From Rhodocyclaceae bacterium (GTDB lineage Bacteria; Pseudomonadota; Gammaproteobacteria; Burkholderiales; Rhodocyclaceae), in assembly GCA_008080565.1 (NCBI GenBank), contig VIKE01000037.1:1-64000 (forward strand): DNA of 64,000 bases, given 5' to 3'. The notes beneath the pieces were generated by a model that saw nothing but the letters and a program-made list of their open reading frames with translations, had not been told where the DNA came from and made no database searches. Positions 17,492 through 25,104 of the stretch are shown one piece after another. The first letter of the stretch is position 1, and each line of letters starts with the position of its first letter. Made by a program: the position numbers and the translations under genes.

Positions 17492-17521
17492 TGTAAGTTT
17501 TTCGCCACCCCCGCGACTAAT
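17492..17521 (+). promoter_or_regulatory. Second ECF-type promoter (thioredoxin / CcdA genes)
   Basis: TGTAAGTTTTT (from 17492) and CGACTAAT (17514-17521) have the same 22-bp start-to-start distance as the promoter at 14071. It lies 29 bp before the thioredoxin-like start. Confidence 0.75.
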
Positions 17522-17549
17522 GATTACCCCACCTCAACGGAGAATAATC

Positions 17550-17930
17550 ATGAAAACCATCCAGCTTCTCGCCGGCCTCGCCCTCTCGGCCGCCGCCAGC
17601 CTCGCCGTCGCCCTCGACATTCAGCCCTACTCGCCTGAATCGCTGGCGGCCAAACAGAAAGCTGGCGAAGCTGTCGCCCTGCATTTCCACGCCGACTGGT
17701 GCCCGACCTGCCGCGCTCAGGAAAAGGTGTTCAACGGCTGGAAGGGTGACGCCACGGTGCCTGGCACGCTGCTCATCGTCAATTACGACAAGGAGCGCGA
17801 ACTGAAGCGCCAGCTTGGCGTGCGCACGCAATCGACGGTGATTGTCTACAAGGGCAACAAGGAAACCGGGCGTCTGGCCGGTGAGACCGACCCGGCGCCG
17901 CTGCGCGCCGTGCTCGAGAGCACGAAGTAG
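17550..17930 (+). CDS. Periplasmic thioredoxin-fold protein
   Basis: This 126-residue protein has a signal peptide (LAGLALSAAASLAVA) and a thioredoxin fold with the active site WCPTC near residues 49-53 (HFHADWCPTCRAQEK), similar to the C-terminal domain of DsbD. The cis-Pro position is replaced by Thr-Val in the sequence RTQSTVIVY, which is unusual for a full thioredoxin. It is followed 5 bp later by a CcdA-like membrane protein that could keep it reduced. The shared ECF promoter suggests that the two support the Cys-rich HvfA system by keeping thiols reduced (inference). Confidence 0.85.
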   Translation: MKTIQLLAGLALSAAASLAVALDIQPYSPESLAAKQKAGEAVALHFHADWCPTCRAQEKVFNGWKGDATVPGTLLIVNYDKERELKRQLGVRTQSTVIVYKGNKETGRLAGETDPAPLRAVLESTK

Positions 17931-17935
17931 GCATC

Positions 17936-18664
17936 ATGGACATTCCCCTTGCCCACTTTGGCCTGAGCCTGGTCGCCGGCAGTTTGACGACGCTGTCGCC
18001 CTGCGTTTTCCCCATCCTGCCGCTCGTACTCGGCGGTGCCGTGCAGGCCAACCGGCTGGCGCCGCTGGCCATGGGCGCCGGCATGGCGATTTCATTTGCG
18101 CTGATCGGCATCGTCCTCGGCGCCCTTGGCCCGGCGCTCGGCATCGATTCGGACAGCGTGCGGCTGTTCGGCGCCTGGATGTTGATCACCTTCGGCCTCG
18201 TCATGCTGGTGCCGGTGCTCAACCGCCGCTTCACCGAATGGATGCTGCCCATCGCCTCGAGCGCCAATGCGGCTTCGGCCAAGCTCGACGGCGGCTCGCT
18301 GGGTGGCGCGTTGCTGCTCGGCGGCGTGCTCGGTCTGGTCTGGAGTCCGTGCTCCGGCCCGCTGCTCGCCTCGGCGCTGACGCTGGTCGCCAGCGAGGGC
18401 GGTGCGCTGCGCGGCGGGGTCATTCTCGGCCTGTTCGGGATTGGTGCGGCGATTCCGCTGGTCGCGGTCGCCTACGCTTCGCGCAAGGGCTTCAATGCGG
18501 CAAGGGGCTGGGTGTTGCAGCGTATCGACGGGATCAAGAAAGCCTTCGGCGTGATCATCCTGCTCACCGGTATCGCCATCCTGTCCGGCGCCGACAAATG
18601 GCTGGAAGCGCAGGTGGTAAACGTGCTGCCGGATGCCTGGGTGCGGGCGACAACGCTGTTCTGA
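17936..18664 (+). CDS. CcdA/DsbD-type thiol:disulfide transmembrane protein
   Basis: This 242-residue polytopic membrane protein has six or seven hydrophobic segments. The two redox Cys sit in the signature contexts LSPCVFPILPLVLGG (residue about 22) and WSPCSGPLLASALTL (residue about 140), as in CcdA and the DsbD transmembrane domain. It moves reducing equivalents from cytoplasmic thioredoxin to periplasmic partners, here most likely the thioredoxin-like protein encoded just upstream. Confidence 0.9.
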   Translation: MDIPLAHFGLSLVAGSLTTLSPCVFPILPLVLGGAVQANRLAPLAMGAGMAISFALIGIVLGALGPALGIDSDSVRLFGAWMLITFGLVMLVPVLNRRFTEWMLPIASSANAASAKLDGGSLGGALLLGGVLGLVWSPCSGPLLASALTLVASEGGALRGGVILGLFGIGAAIPLVAVAYASRKGFNAARGWVLQRIDGIKKAFGVIILLTGIAILSGADKWLEAQVVNVLPDAWVRATTLF

Positions 18665-18669
18665 GCGGC

Positions 18670-18734
18670 GTCAGAATTGGTTACAAATCATGCAAACGAC
18701 CGCCACAGACGCTGCCGGCACCGCCCGATAAAGT
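18670..18734 (+). promoter_or_regulatory. Second copy of the OmpR-type tandem site and promoter
   Basis: GTCAG (18670), GTTAC (18680) and GCCAC (18702) lie on a 10-11 bp repeat grid. GTTAC, 16 bp, CGCCACAGACGC (18701-18712), 16 bp, TAAAGT (18729-18734) repeats the layout at 10814-10868 exactly. The promoter lies 34 bp before a 48-residue ORF. Confidence 0.65.
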
Positions 18735-18767
18735 GAATTCGTCCTCATCCCCCACGGAGACATCACG

Positions 18768-18914
18768 ATGGAAAAGACGAAGCGCAAACTCAAGAAGTTT
18801 TTCAAACTGGACAAGCTCGGGCAGCGCATTGCCCACGCCAGCAAGGCTTTCGACCAGAAACGCAAGGAACGCCTGTTGCGCAACTACGAGCGGCAGATGA
18901 TGCTGCTCAGCTAG
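18768..18914 (+). CDS. 48-residue basic protein of unknown function
   Basis: A highly charged peptide starting MEKTKRKLKKFFKLDKLG and ending in RQMMLLS. It is predicted all-helical, strongly basic, with no membrane segment and no Cys. ACGGAGA serves as the ribosome site. I recognise no family. It deserves a call because it follows a promoter with the same compound architecture as the one ahead of the tiny-gene pair at 10876, which suggests a common regulator. A 36-bp repeat follows 24 bp after the stop. Confidence 0.6.
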   Translation: MEKTKRKLKKFFKLDKLGQRIAHASKAFDQKRKERLLRNYERQMMLLS

Positions 18915-18938
18915 CCCTCTCGTTCCGTAACCGGGATT

Positions 18939-18974
18939 CCACGGTCAACCGGAAAAAATGACCAAAAATGAAAT
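18939..18974 (+). repeat. Copy of the 36-bp interspersed repeat (forward)
   Basis: Full 36-bp copy starting CCACGGTCAACCGG and ending AAAAATGAAAT, in the convergent gap between the 48-residue gene and mscS. Confidence 0.9.
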
Positions 18975-18998
18975 GGCGCGCTCACCCCGCGCCATTTT

Positions 18999-20279
18999 TC
19001 ATGCGCTGGCGGCGGGCACTTGCGCTTCGTTGAGGATGCGGACTTCGCGCTGCGGGAAGGGAATGGAAACGCCGTTTTCCTTGAAGGCGCGCCAGATGGC
19101 GAAGTTGATGTCGGAGATGACATTGCCCTTGCCTTTTTCGGGGTCGTCGATCCAGAAGCCGAGCTCCAGATTGATGCTGCTGTCGGCAAACTGGGTCAGG
19201 AAAACCTTGGGCGGCGGGTCGGCCAGCACGCGTTCCTGAGCGGCGGCGGCTTCGGTCATCAGACGGACAGCCAGATCGAGATCGCTGTCGTAAGCGACGC
19301 CAACCGTGGTGGTCAGACGCAACTGGGCGTCGGAATAGGTCTGGTTCTGCACCGTGCTGCTGATCAGCGTTTCGTTCGGCACGATGAACTCGCTGCCGCC
19401 CGGGTTCTTGAGCACGGTGTAGCGCGTCGTGATCTGCGTCACCTCGCCGGCATCGGTGCCGACCTGGACGACATTGCCGATGCTGATCGAACGGTCGAGC
19501 AGGATGATGAAGCCGGAAACGTAATTGCTGGCGATCTTCTGCAGGCCGAAACCGAGGCCGACGCCGAGGGCGCCGGTGAATACCGAGAGCGCTGTCATGT
19601 CGATGCCGACCAGCCCGAGGCTGGTCAGGATGGCGATGACCGTCAGGCCGGCCTTGGCAACGCGGACGCCGACGATGCGCAGGTTGGCGTCGATGGTCTG
19701 GACGCGCATCAGCCTGGCTTCGATGACGCCGGCGATCCACAGCGCGAAGACGACGGTCAGGAAAATGGTCGCCACGCCGCGCAGCACGGTCCACAAATCG
19801 ACGTGCTGCTTGCCGATATGAAACTCCACCGACTCCATGGCCTCGATGACGAATGGGGCCAGATCGGTGATGTAGAGCGCCAGCCAGCCCCAGACGATGG
19901 CCGCGATGATGCGTTCCCAGGTAGTCAGCCAGGTGGCTCGCGGAAAAGCCTGACGGAGCACGAAAATAACGCTGCGCACGAGGGCCATCGAGCCGAGCAG
20001 CGGCATGGCCAGCTTGAGCAGATTGACGTGAATGAGCGAACCGAGCGTGGCGATGGCGATGCCGGTCAGGACCATGCCGGTGAGCGGGAAAGCCAGACGG
20101 GAGCTGGCGTCGGACAGGCGGCCGGCCCCCTCTTCGTGGCGGCCGCGCCACCAGCGGGCGATCAGCGCGGCGAGGCCGATACAGGCAACCAGCGCGACGA
20201 CCTGCCAGACGAAATCCGGATCGCGAAAATCCGCTACCAGGTCGTTGATCAGGCGCAAGGCCTGGCTTTTTTCGCTCAT
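18999..20279 (-). CDS. MscS-family mechanosensitive ion channel
   Basis: This 426-residue inner-membrane channel has about six hydrophobic segments. The pore-lining helix (FTGALGVGLGFGLQKIASNYVSG, quoted in part) is followed by the beta-domain signature DRSISIGNVVQVG. The cytoplasmic vestibule domain includes IVPNETLISSTVQN and a C-terminal alpha/beta part (VFLTQFADSSINLEL). It releases solutes on hypo-osmotic shock. It ends a minus-strand run whose upstream neighbour rsmB overlaps it by 4 bp. Confidence 0.93.
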   Translation of the reverse strand: MSEKSQALRLINDLVADFRDPDFVWQVVALVACIGLAALIARWWRGRHEEGAGRLSDASSRLAFPLTGMVLTGIAIATLGSLIHVNLLKLAMPLLGSMALVRSVIFVLRQAFPRATWLTTWERIIAAIVWGWLALYITDLAPFVIEAMESVEFHIGKQHVDLWTVLRGVATIFLTVVFALWIAGVIEARLMRVQTIDANLRIVGVRVAKAGLTVIAILTSLGLVGIDMTALSVFTGALGVGLGFGLQKIASNYVSGFIILLDRSISIGNVVQVGTDAGEVTQITTRYTVLKNPGGSEFIVPNETLISSTVQNQTYSDAQLRLTTTVGVAYDSDLDLAVRLMTEAAAAQERVLADPPPKVFLTQFADSSINLELGFWIDDPEKGKGNVISDINFAIWRAFKENGVSIPFPQREVRILNEAQVPAASA

Positions 20280-21535
20280 GCCTTCTTTTCCAGCGCCGCG
20301 GCGAAGAAGCCGTCGGTGTTGTGCTGATTGGGCAGCAGACGCAGCATGTCGCCGTCGAAGGCGATGCCTTGCTTGGCGAGAATGGCCGAGGCCGGAACCA
20401 GCGTGAAATCAGGATGCTTGGCCAGGAAAGCAGCGACGATGTCGTCGTTCTCCGCTGTCAACAGGCTGCAGGTGGCATAAACCAGACGGCCGCCCGGGCG
20501 GACCATGGTCGATGCGGCTTCGAGAATCGACAGCTGCTTGACGGTCAGTTCGGCCACCGAGGCTTCGTCCTGACGCCACTTGAGGTCAGGATTGCGGCGC
20601 AGCGTGCCGAGGCCGGAACACGGCGCATCGACCAGCACGCGGTCGGCCTTGCCGGCCAGACGCTTGATCTTGGTGTCGCGCTCATGCTCGATGCGGGCCG
20701 GATGGACATTGGACAGACCGGAACGGGCCAAACGCGGCTTGAGATTGGCCAGGCGCTTGTCGGAGACATCGTAGGCATAGAGCCGGCCGGTATTGCGCAT
20801 CAGGGCGCCGAGCAGCAGCGTCTTGCCGCCGGCGCCGGCGCAGAAATCGACGACCATTTCGCCGCGCTTCGGTTCGAGCAGGTAGCCGAGCAACTGGCTG
20901 CCTTCGTCCTGCACCTCGACGGCGCCTTCGATGAACAGCGGATGCTTGGCCAGCGCTGGCTTGTCGCGCAAGCGGACGGCGATCGGCGAGAGCGGGCCGG
21001 GCATGGCGGCGATGTCGTCGGCGGCCAGCTTGGCCAGCACGTCTTCGCGATTGGCTTTGAGCGTATTGACGCGCAGGTCGAGCGGCGCCGGCTGGTTGAG
21101 GGCGTGGGCCAGGGCCAGCGTTTGCTCGGCGCCAAACTGGGCTTCGAGGCGGTTGTACAGCCAGTCCGGCAGGTCGCAGCGAACAGCCGGCGGGAAGTCG
21201 GCTTCCGGCATGGCTTTGGCGGCGGCCAACCATTCTTCTTCGCTGGCCTTCAACACCGGGGCGAGTTCACGCTGGCTCCAGCCGCGCGTCACGGCCAAGG
21301 CGACGAGCAAACGGCGATCGGAGAGCTTGCCAGCGCAGCGCGCTTCGAGGCTGCGCCCACGGCGCAGCACGGCAAAAACCGTCTCGGCGACGAAAGCGCG
21401 GTCGGCGTGGCCGAGCTCGCGATGCTCGCGGAAATAGCGCGAAACGACAGCGTCAGCCGGGTAATCGAAGCGCAGCAGCAGGCCGAGAACGGCTTCGGCG
21501 TGGGCAAACAGGGCGGGTGTGAAGCGGGCTTTCAT
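20276..21535 (-). CDS. RsmB/NOP2-type 16S rRNA (cytosine-5) methyltransferase
   Basis: A 419-residue SAM-dependent m5C methyltransferase. The N-terminal NusB-like helical region (residues 1-130) precedes the catalytic domain. SAM site: VVDFCAGAGGKTLLLGAL. Both catalytic Cys are present, in LVDAPCSGLGTLRRNP and in VYATCSLL. It belongs to the RsmB-like group, but the N-terminus is divergent, so the exact target base is uncertain. It overlaps mscS downstream and DUF3108 upstream by 4 bp each, indicating one operon. Confidence 0.9.
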   Translation of the reverse strand: MKARFTPALFAHAEAVLGLLLRFDYPADAVVSRYFREHRELGHADRAFVAETVFAVLRRGRSLEARCAGKLSDRRLLVALAVTRGWSQRELAPVLKASEEEWLAAAKAMPEADFPPAVRCDLPDWLYNRLEAQFGAEQTLALAHALNQPAPLDLRVNTLKANREDVLAKLAADDIAAMPGPLSPIAVRLRDKPALAKHPLFIEGAVEVQDEGSQLLGYLLEPKRGEMVVDFCAGAGGKTLLLGALMRNTGRLYAYDVSDKRLANLKPRLARSGLSNVHPARIEHERDTKIKRLAGKADRVLVDAPCSGLGTLRRNPDLKWRQDEASVAELTVKQLSILEAASTMVRPGGRLVYATCSLLTAENDDIVAAFLAKHPDFTLVPASAILAKQGIAFDGDMLRLLPNQHNTDGFFAAALEKKA

Positions 21536-22515
21536 GGTGATCCTATTTCAGTCGCGACTTGCTCGAAGATGTCGCCTTTTTTATCGGTGTAGCGAATTTT
21601 AACCGGTAGGCGGTGACGGTCGAGGGCAATCCAGATTTCGGTGACCGTATCGCCCATCGCCCGCAGGTGCAGCGTGCGGAAATGGCCGGCCGGGATGTCG
21701 ATTTCCTCTTCGCCCAGCGAGTCGAGGGCGAAACGGTCGTATTTCTTGCCGGTGACGACGCCGACCGTCGCCCCGCCTTCCGGCTTGCGCAGGTAGGCGA
21801 GCTGGTAGTTGAGCGACAGGATGTCTTGCGAGCCGGGGCTGACCGGCTGCACGGCGCCGCTGCGCGACAGGCGGACTTCGGCGGTCAACCAGTCGAAATC
21901 GGCGTTTTCATTGGCGTCCTTACCGTTCTTGCGCGTCCGGTAGGTTTCCGGCTGCAGGCCGCCGGCGACCAGCCGACCGCTGCTTTCGTTCTCGAAAACG
22001 AGCGGCTTGAAGAGAGCAACCAAACCGCTCGTTTCGGTCATGCCGGTCAGCCGGTAACGGCCGTCCTCGGTGAACTCCCAGCTGTGTTCGGCGCGGCCGA
22101 TCTGGAATCCCTGCGTGCCGTAATAGATGACGAAACGCATGCGGCCTTTGGCCGGCAGCAGGGGTTTGGCCGGCTCCTGCTCCTTCGTTGCCACGACCAC
22201 CGAATCAACGGCTGGCCCTAGGGTCGACGGCAAATTCGGAGCAATTTCGGAAGGCTTGGTTTCCGGCGCCGGCGCCACGGTTTCGGCCGTTGGCGAAGGC
22301 TTGGCGGAGGCCAGCGGGGCTGGCTTGGCGGGTTTCGGGCGAGGTTTGACGACCGGCTTTTGTTCGGCTGCCGACGGTGGTGGTGGCGGCTGCAACTCGG
22401 CACGCAGGGGAACCGGCTCATCCGCCCCGCCGAAGATCTCGACATCGGTGCCGAACAGCGCTGCGGCATGAATGCCGAGCGAAGCGGCGAGGGCGATGAC
22501 GAGGGCGAGCGGCAC
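21532..22515 (-). CDS. DUF3108 membrane-anchored periplasmic protein
   Basis: This 327-residue protein has one N-terminal membrane segment (LALVIALAASLGIHAAALFG). A Pro/Lys/Ala-rich TonB-like spacer to about residue 110 follows, then the DUF3108 beta-rich domain (IYYGTQGFQIGRAEHSWEF, GNPxxx-less form). The domain shares features with LolA-like envelope folds; its function is unknown. In Rhodocyclales it commonly sits between purN and rsmB, as here. The 3' end overlaps rsmB by 4 bp. Confidence 0.85.
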   Translation of the reverse strand: MPLALVIALAASLGIHAAALFGTDVEIFGGADEPVPLRAELQPPPPPSAAEQKPVVKPRPKPAKPAPLASAKPSPTAETVAPAPETKPSEIAPNLPSTLGPAVDSVVVATKEQEPAKPLLPAKGRMRFVIYYGTQGFQIGRAEHSWEFTEDGRYRLTGMTETSGLVALFKPLVFENESSGRLVAGGLQPETYRTRKNGKDANENADFDWLTAEVRLSRSGAVQPVSPGSQDILSLNYQLAYLRKPEGGATVGVVTGKKYDRFALDSLGEEEIDIPAGHFRTLHLRAMGDTVTEIWIALDRHRLPVKIRYTDKKGDIFEQVATEIGSP

Positions 22516-22521
22516 GACCAG

Positions 22522-23136
22522 TCAGCGGATTTCGGGAGAAATCAGTACGGGCGGCTCGGCCAGTTCGGCGGCGATCCGGACGCGACCGTTTTCCAGCGTC
22601 AGCTTGTCTTCGACAAACCAGCGCACGGCCTGCGGGTAAACGATGTGCTCCTGCTGCAAGACGCGGGCCGACAGGCTGGCCTCGTCGTCGCCATCGAGCA
22701 CCGGTACGGCGGCCTGGATGATGACCGGGCCGTGATCGAGGGCCGGCGTGACGAAATGCACGGTGCAGTGGTGCGTGTGCAAGCCGGGGAAGGACGGCAG
22801 CAGCGAGGGATGGATGTTGATCAACCGGCCTTCGTAGTGACGGACGAAGCCGTCGGACAAGATGCGCATGAAGCCGGCGAGGACGACGAGGTCGGGCTCG
22901 AATTCGTCGATGCATTGGGCCAGCCGGCTGTCGAAGGCTTCGCGCCCGGCAAAGGCCTTGTGGTTGATGAAGTGCGTCGTGATGCCCGATTTTGCCGCTG
23001 TTTCAAGCCCCTCGGCCTCGACCCGGTTGCTGATCACGGCGACGATATTGACGGGCAGCGTTCCGGCGTCGCGGGCGGCGATCAGCGCCTCCATGTTGCT
23101 GCCACGGCCGGAAATCAGGATGACGATCTTCTTCAT
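22522..23136 (-). CDS. purN: Phosphoribosylglycinamide formyltransferase
   Basis: GAR transformylase of de novo purine synthesis, 204 residues. The N-terminus is KIVILISGRGSNMEAL (phosphate binding). The catalytic Asn-His-Asp set is visible in NIHPSLLPSFPGLHTHH and VTPALDHGPVIIQ. Length is as expected. The start overlaps the stop of the upstream lipoprotein gene. A second purine gene, purM, lies elsewhere in the window (59349), so the pathway genes are scattered. Confidence 0.96.
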   Translation of the reverse strand: MKKIVILISGRGSNMEALIAARDAGTLPVNIVAVISNRVEAEGLETAAKSGITTHFINHKAFAGREAFDSRLAQCIDEFEPDLVVLAGFMRILSDGFVRHYEGRLINIHPSLLPSFPGLHTHHCTVHFVTPALDHGPVIIQAAVPVLDGDDEASLSARVLQQEHIVYPQAVRWFVEDKLTLENGRVRIAAELAEPPVLISPEIR

Positions 23137-23837
23137 TTCAAAAAACTCACGGGTAAAAAGATGGCGCTGGCCACGGACTGGCTCAGCCGGGAAAAAGTGC
23201 GGCCATTGCGGTCGGCGACGACCTTTGCCATGAAATCGAGGAGGCCCATGACGCGGCCGAATTCGCGCTCGTAGGAGAGGTTGCGGTTGGCCGGGTCGAG
23301 CTCGTTGGAGAGCAGGAACAGCTCGCCGGCTGCATTGCGGTCGTGGCCCAGCTTCCAGATCGCGACATCCATGTTGCGGGCGCTGTTGTAGAGCTTCGTT
23401 TCGTTGAGGCTGTCGAGGATGTAGAACTCGTCCTTGTGCTCGAAGGCAGCGTCGACCATGCTGAGCAGCCCGAACATCAGGGCCATGACGCGGTCGCCGG
23501 CATACACCTCGGTGAACGCCAGCGAAGCCACCGCCCCCTCGCGCAGGCCGGTGAACTCCGGCCAGCTGCGGAACTGGCGCTGGCGCAGGCGCTCGACTGC
23601 GGCCTCACGACTGACGGCGCCACTCTTCTTCCATTCCTTCGGATTGCGTTTGTAGAGCTTTTCGGCAATCAGCAGCAGGCCAGTGACCACCTCGGCACGA
23701 TTGGTATCGGCGATGCGGTCGACTTCCGATTTGAGCAGATATTTCGGGTCGACCGTGGATTCCGTCCGGCCGGCCTTGTCCATCTTCGTCGTGCAGGCTG
23801 CCAGCGCCAGCACGAGGATGACGGCCAGCCAGCGCAT
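23133..23837 (-). CDS. Lipoprotein of unknown function
   Basis: This 234-residue protein starts MRWLAVILVLALAACTT, a clear lipoprotein leader with lipobox Cys near residue 15. The body is helical and includes KLYKRNPKEWKKSG and LDSLNETKLYNSARNMDVAIWKL; no family is certain. Residues 27-39 (STVDPKYLLKSEV) are encoded by a stretch that looks like a decayed copy of the 36-bp repeat. The gene overlaps purN at its 3' end and starts one base inside the dedA stop, so it is part of the same operon. Confidence 0.8.
   Translation of the reverse strand: MRWLAVILVLALAACTTKMDKAGRTESTVDPKYLLKSEVDRIADTNRAEVVTGLLLIAEKLYKRNPKEWKKSGAVSREAAVERLRQRQFRSWPEFTGLREGAVASLAFTEVYAGDRVMALMFGLLSMVDAAFEHKDEFYILDSLNETKLYNSARNMDVAIWKLGHDRNAAGELFLLSNELDPANRNLSYEREFGRVMGLLDFMAKVVADRNGRTFSRLSQSVASAIFLPVSFLK
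23722..23758 (-). repeat. Decayed in-frame copy of the 36-bp repeat inside the lipoprotein gene
   Basis: On the gene's strand it begins CCACGGTCGACC, continues CGAAAT and ends with CAAATCGGAAGT. The conserved 5' half differs at only two positions; the 3' half is degenerate. It lies just after the lipobox, where proteins tolerate insertions. Homology to the repeat is inference. Confidence 0.45.
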
Positions 23838-24478
23838 CAGGCTTCCTTGCTCTTGAGGTAGCCCCAGCCGATGGGGATGAGCGAGGAAACGATGATGCCG
23901 ATGATGATCACCGACAGATTGGCCTTGACCCACGGCATGTTGCCCAGCCAGTAGCCGGCCACACACAGCGAAACGACCCAGCCAACGGCGCCGATCAGGT
24001 TGAATATCGTGAAACGCGCATAGGTCATCGAGCCGATGCCGGCGACGAAGGGCGCGAAGGTCCGGAACAACGGCAGGAAGCGCGAAATGATCAGCGTCTT
24101 GCCGCCATGTTTTTCATAAAAGGCGTGCGTCTTGATCAGCGCGTCGCGGTTGAAGAAACGCGAATTTTCCCACTGGAAAACCTTGGGCCCGAGAAAACGG
24201 CCGATCTGGTAGTTGACCGTGTTACCGAGCACCGCCGCCGCAATCAGCACGCCCATCAGCGTGAAGATATCCATGCCCCCCTCGCCGATGGCAGCCAGCG
24301 CACCAGCCACGAAAAGCAGCGAATCGCCCGGCAGAAAGGGCGTCACAACGAACCCGGTTTCGGCGAAGATGATGAAGAACAGGATGCCGTAGATCCACAG
24401 CCCGTACTCCAGCACCATCACGGCCAGATGCTTGTCGAGGTGAAGGACGATATCGATGAATTGGGTGAGGAGTTCCAT
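23837..24478 (-). CDS. DedA-family membrane protein
   Basis: This 213-residue DedA/SNARE-associated membrane protein has several hydrophobic segments. Family landmarks are EYGLWIYGILFFIIFAETG, TPFLPGDSLLFVAGALA, the Arg-containing FLPLFRTFAPFVAGIGSM and the Gly-rich turn WVVSLCVAGYWLG. Members act in envelope homeostasis and lipid-carrier flipping. The ATG at 24478 is preferred to an upstream start at 24571 because the family begins about there. First gene of the run dedA-lipoprotein-purN-DUF3108-rsmB-mscS. Confidence 0.92.
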   Translation of the reverse strand: MELLTQFIDIVLHLDKHLAVMVLEYGLWIYGILFFIIFAETGFVVTPFLPGDSLLFVAGALAAIGEGGMDIFTLMGVLIAAAVLGNTVNYQIGRFLGPKVFQWENSRFFNRDALIKTHAFYEKHGGKTLIISRFLPLFRTFAPFVAGIGSMTYARFTIFNLIGAVGWVVSLCVAGYWLGNMPWVKANLSVIIIGIIVSSLIPIGWGYLKSKEA

Positions 24479-24644
24479 GCGGGGCGCCGGGGTTTGAATG
24501 ACGGCGCATTTTACCTTATGGAAGCGTCCGTACCGTGGTCGGAAATATTGCAAACAGATGCTGGCTACCAACGCTCATCAGTCGACTTTTCCATCGTCGC
24601 CAGTTGCTATAAATTGGGCGTAACAGACCAATATCGAGGGCGCA

Positions 24645-25025
24645 GTGAGTTACGAAATCATTTGGGAGCCCCGCGGCGTCATCAAGCTTTACTCGGCGCT
24701 GGTGACCGACAACGAGATGATTCAATCGGTCGTGGATACCGAAAAGGACGCGCGGTTTGACGAGTTGCGCTACGTCATCAATGACTTCCTCGGCATTACC
24801 GGCATTTCCATGACGAAAGACAGCGTGGAAGAGATTTCCGTGAGGGACAGAGGCGCTGCGTGCACCAATCCCAATATCAGGATAGCCGTCGTCGCAACGC
24901 ATCCGGAAATCATTGCGCTGACCATCGCGTACGCAAACTCCCCCCTGAACGCCTACCCAACCAAAATATTCGCCACGCTCGCCGAAGCTCGCTCCTGGTT
25001 GGGCCAGGCGAACCCGCACAGCTAG
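24645..25025 (+). CDS. Hypothetical 126-residue protein, possibly STAS-like
   Basis: This small soluble protein starts at GTG (M)SYEIIWEPRGVIKLYSALV. The alternation of strands and helices and the segment NPNIRIAVVATHPEIIALTIAY are reminiscent of SpoIIAA/STAS-type or CRAL-TRIO-like fold proteins, but no diagnostic motif is present. It stands alone between divergent dedA and mutL. The assignment is weak; the ORF itself is supported by codon use and by the conserved-looking core. Confidence 0.6.
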   Translation: MSYEIIWEPRGVIKLYSALVTDNEMIQSVVDTEKDARFDELRYVINDFLGITGISMTKDSVEEISVRDRGAACTNPNIRIAVVATHPEIIALTIAYANSPLNAYPTKIFATLAEARSWLGQANPHS

Positions 25026-25104
25026 CATCCGGCCTGACGGCGCATCCTCCCCTCATAAAGCCACTGGTCGCGCGTCGGTCAAGGCAATCTGGGATAATCC
25101 GTGC

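Noticed and set aside
21885-21910. CGGTCAACC core in the DUF3108 gene
   Set aside because: Only nine bases match and the flanks do not; it encodes ordinary DUF3108 residues.
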